A stretch of DNA of 5,253 bases from UBA724 sp964229545 (GTDB lineage Bacteria; Bacteroidota; Bacteroidia; Flavobacteriales; Flavobacteriaceae), in the NCBI GenBank assembly GCA_964229545.1, contig CAXRDP010000063.1, forward strand, positions 1-5,253, given 5' to 3'. Below are positions 4,777-5,253 of this stretch, in pieces. A program made the translations under genes and the position numbers. The stretch's first letter is position 1. Every line of letters begins with the position of its first letter. Below the pieces are notes generated by a model. The model ran no database searches. It saw only the letters and a list, made by a program, of their open reading frames with translations, and was not told where the DNA came from.

Positions 4777-4903
4777 ATCGGTATACAAACACAGCGGTGG
4801 CTGTGCTTGCATCACGTGTGTCTGCTGACAACACGTGCAATACGATCATATTAAGAATTTTTAGACAATAGCAATAACACAAAAACAATATAAGAAAAGT
4901 GTG
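4777..4903 (-). other. 23S-5S internal transcribed spacer with two hairpins
   Basis: This spacer of about 127 nt separates 23S from 5S rRNA and holds no tRNA. It has two adjacent hairpins: CACAGC (4790-4795) with GCTGTG (4800-4805), and CACGTGT (4813-4819) with ACACGTG (4831-4837), the latter extended by an inner GTC/GAC. The part next to 23S (about 4845-4903) is AT-rich and unstructured by eye; it may pair with the 23S 5' flank, outside the window, to form the processing stem. The hairpins are likely folding or processing signals. Confidence 0.7.

Positions 4904-5253
<350 letters not shown>

Noticed and set aside
4579..4854. Plus-strand reading frame of 91 codons across the terminators and 5S rRNA
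   Set aside because: It lies over two terminators and the 5S gene, so it is a chance frame.
4777..4903. tRNA in the 23S-5S spacer
   Set aside because: No cloverleaf, T-loop motif or anticodon stem could be found.

Overview
The window looks like a chromosomal segment from a member of the Bacteroidota, most likely Flavobacteriia or a relative. This rests on three things. The 23S and 5S rRNA sequences and the proteins have a Bacteroidota character. The promoters follow the TAnnTTTG (-7) pattern of the Bacteroidota primary sigma factor, with little Shine-Dalgarno signal. The lipoprotein has an acidic stretch right after its lipid-modified cysteine, as in Bacteroidota surface lipoproteins. Genus and species cannot be read from the sequence.

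Layout, left to right. Positions 1-357 are very AT-rich and carry no recognisable gene, but contain a well-spaced promoter pointing out of the left edge. Positions 358-1738 hold a leftward two-gene unit: a THUMP-domain RNA methyltransferase of the RlmL/YpsC type, overlapped by 8 bp by a 72-residue two-helix membrane protein. Positions 1739-2104 are a divergent intergenic region filled with a GC-rich cluster of palindromic repeats. It has three units, two of which share an identical 41-bp core. Positions 2105-3504 hold a rightward pair, a class I SAM-dependent methyltransferase and a ZIP-family metal transporter, joined by an ATGA stop/start overlap. Positions 3505-3696 are a spacer with nested inverted repeats. 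Positions 3697-4563 encode a lipoprotein with two tandem domains resembling the extracytoplasmic domain of RskA-type anti-sigma factors. Positions 4587-4667 hold two intrinsic terminators facing each other. The rest is the 3' end of an rRNA operon on the minus strand: 5S rRNA, a short spacer with two hairpins, and the last ~350 nt of 23S rRNA, cut by the window edge.

The RNA methyltransferase is expected to modify rRNA. The methyltransferase/ZIP pair looks co-translated, but its shared purpose is unknown. The lipoprotein gene converges on the rRNA operon, and the paired terminators separate them. I see no mobile element with a transposase, no CRISPR, no phage gene and no clear new system. The points most worth a second look are the covarying palindromic repeat cluster, the twin-domain RskA-like lipoprotein, the altered metal site of the ZIP protein, and the promoters that abut the start codons of the divergent genes.
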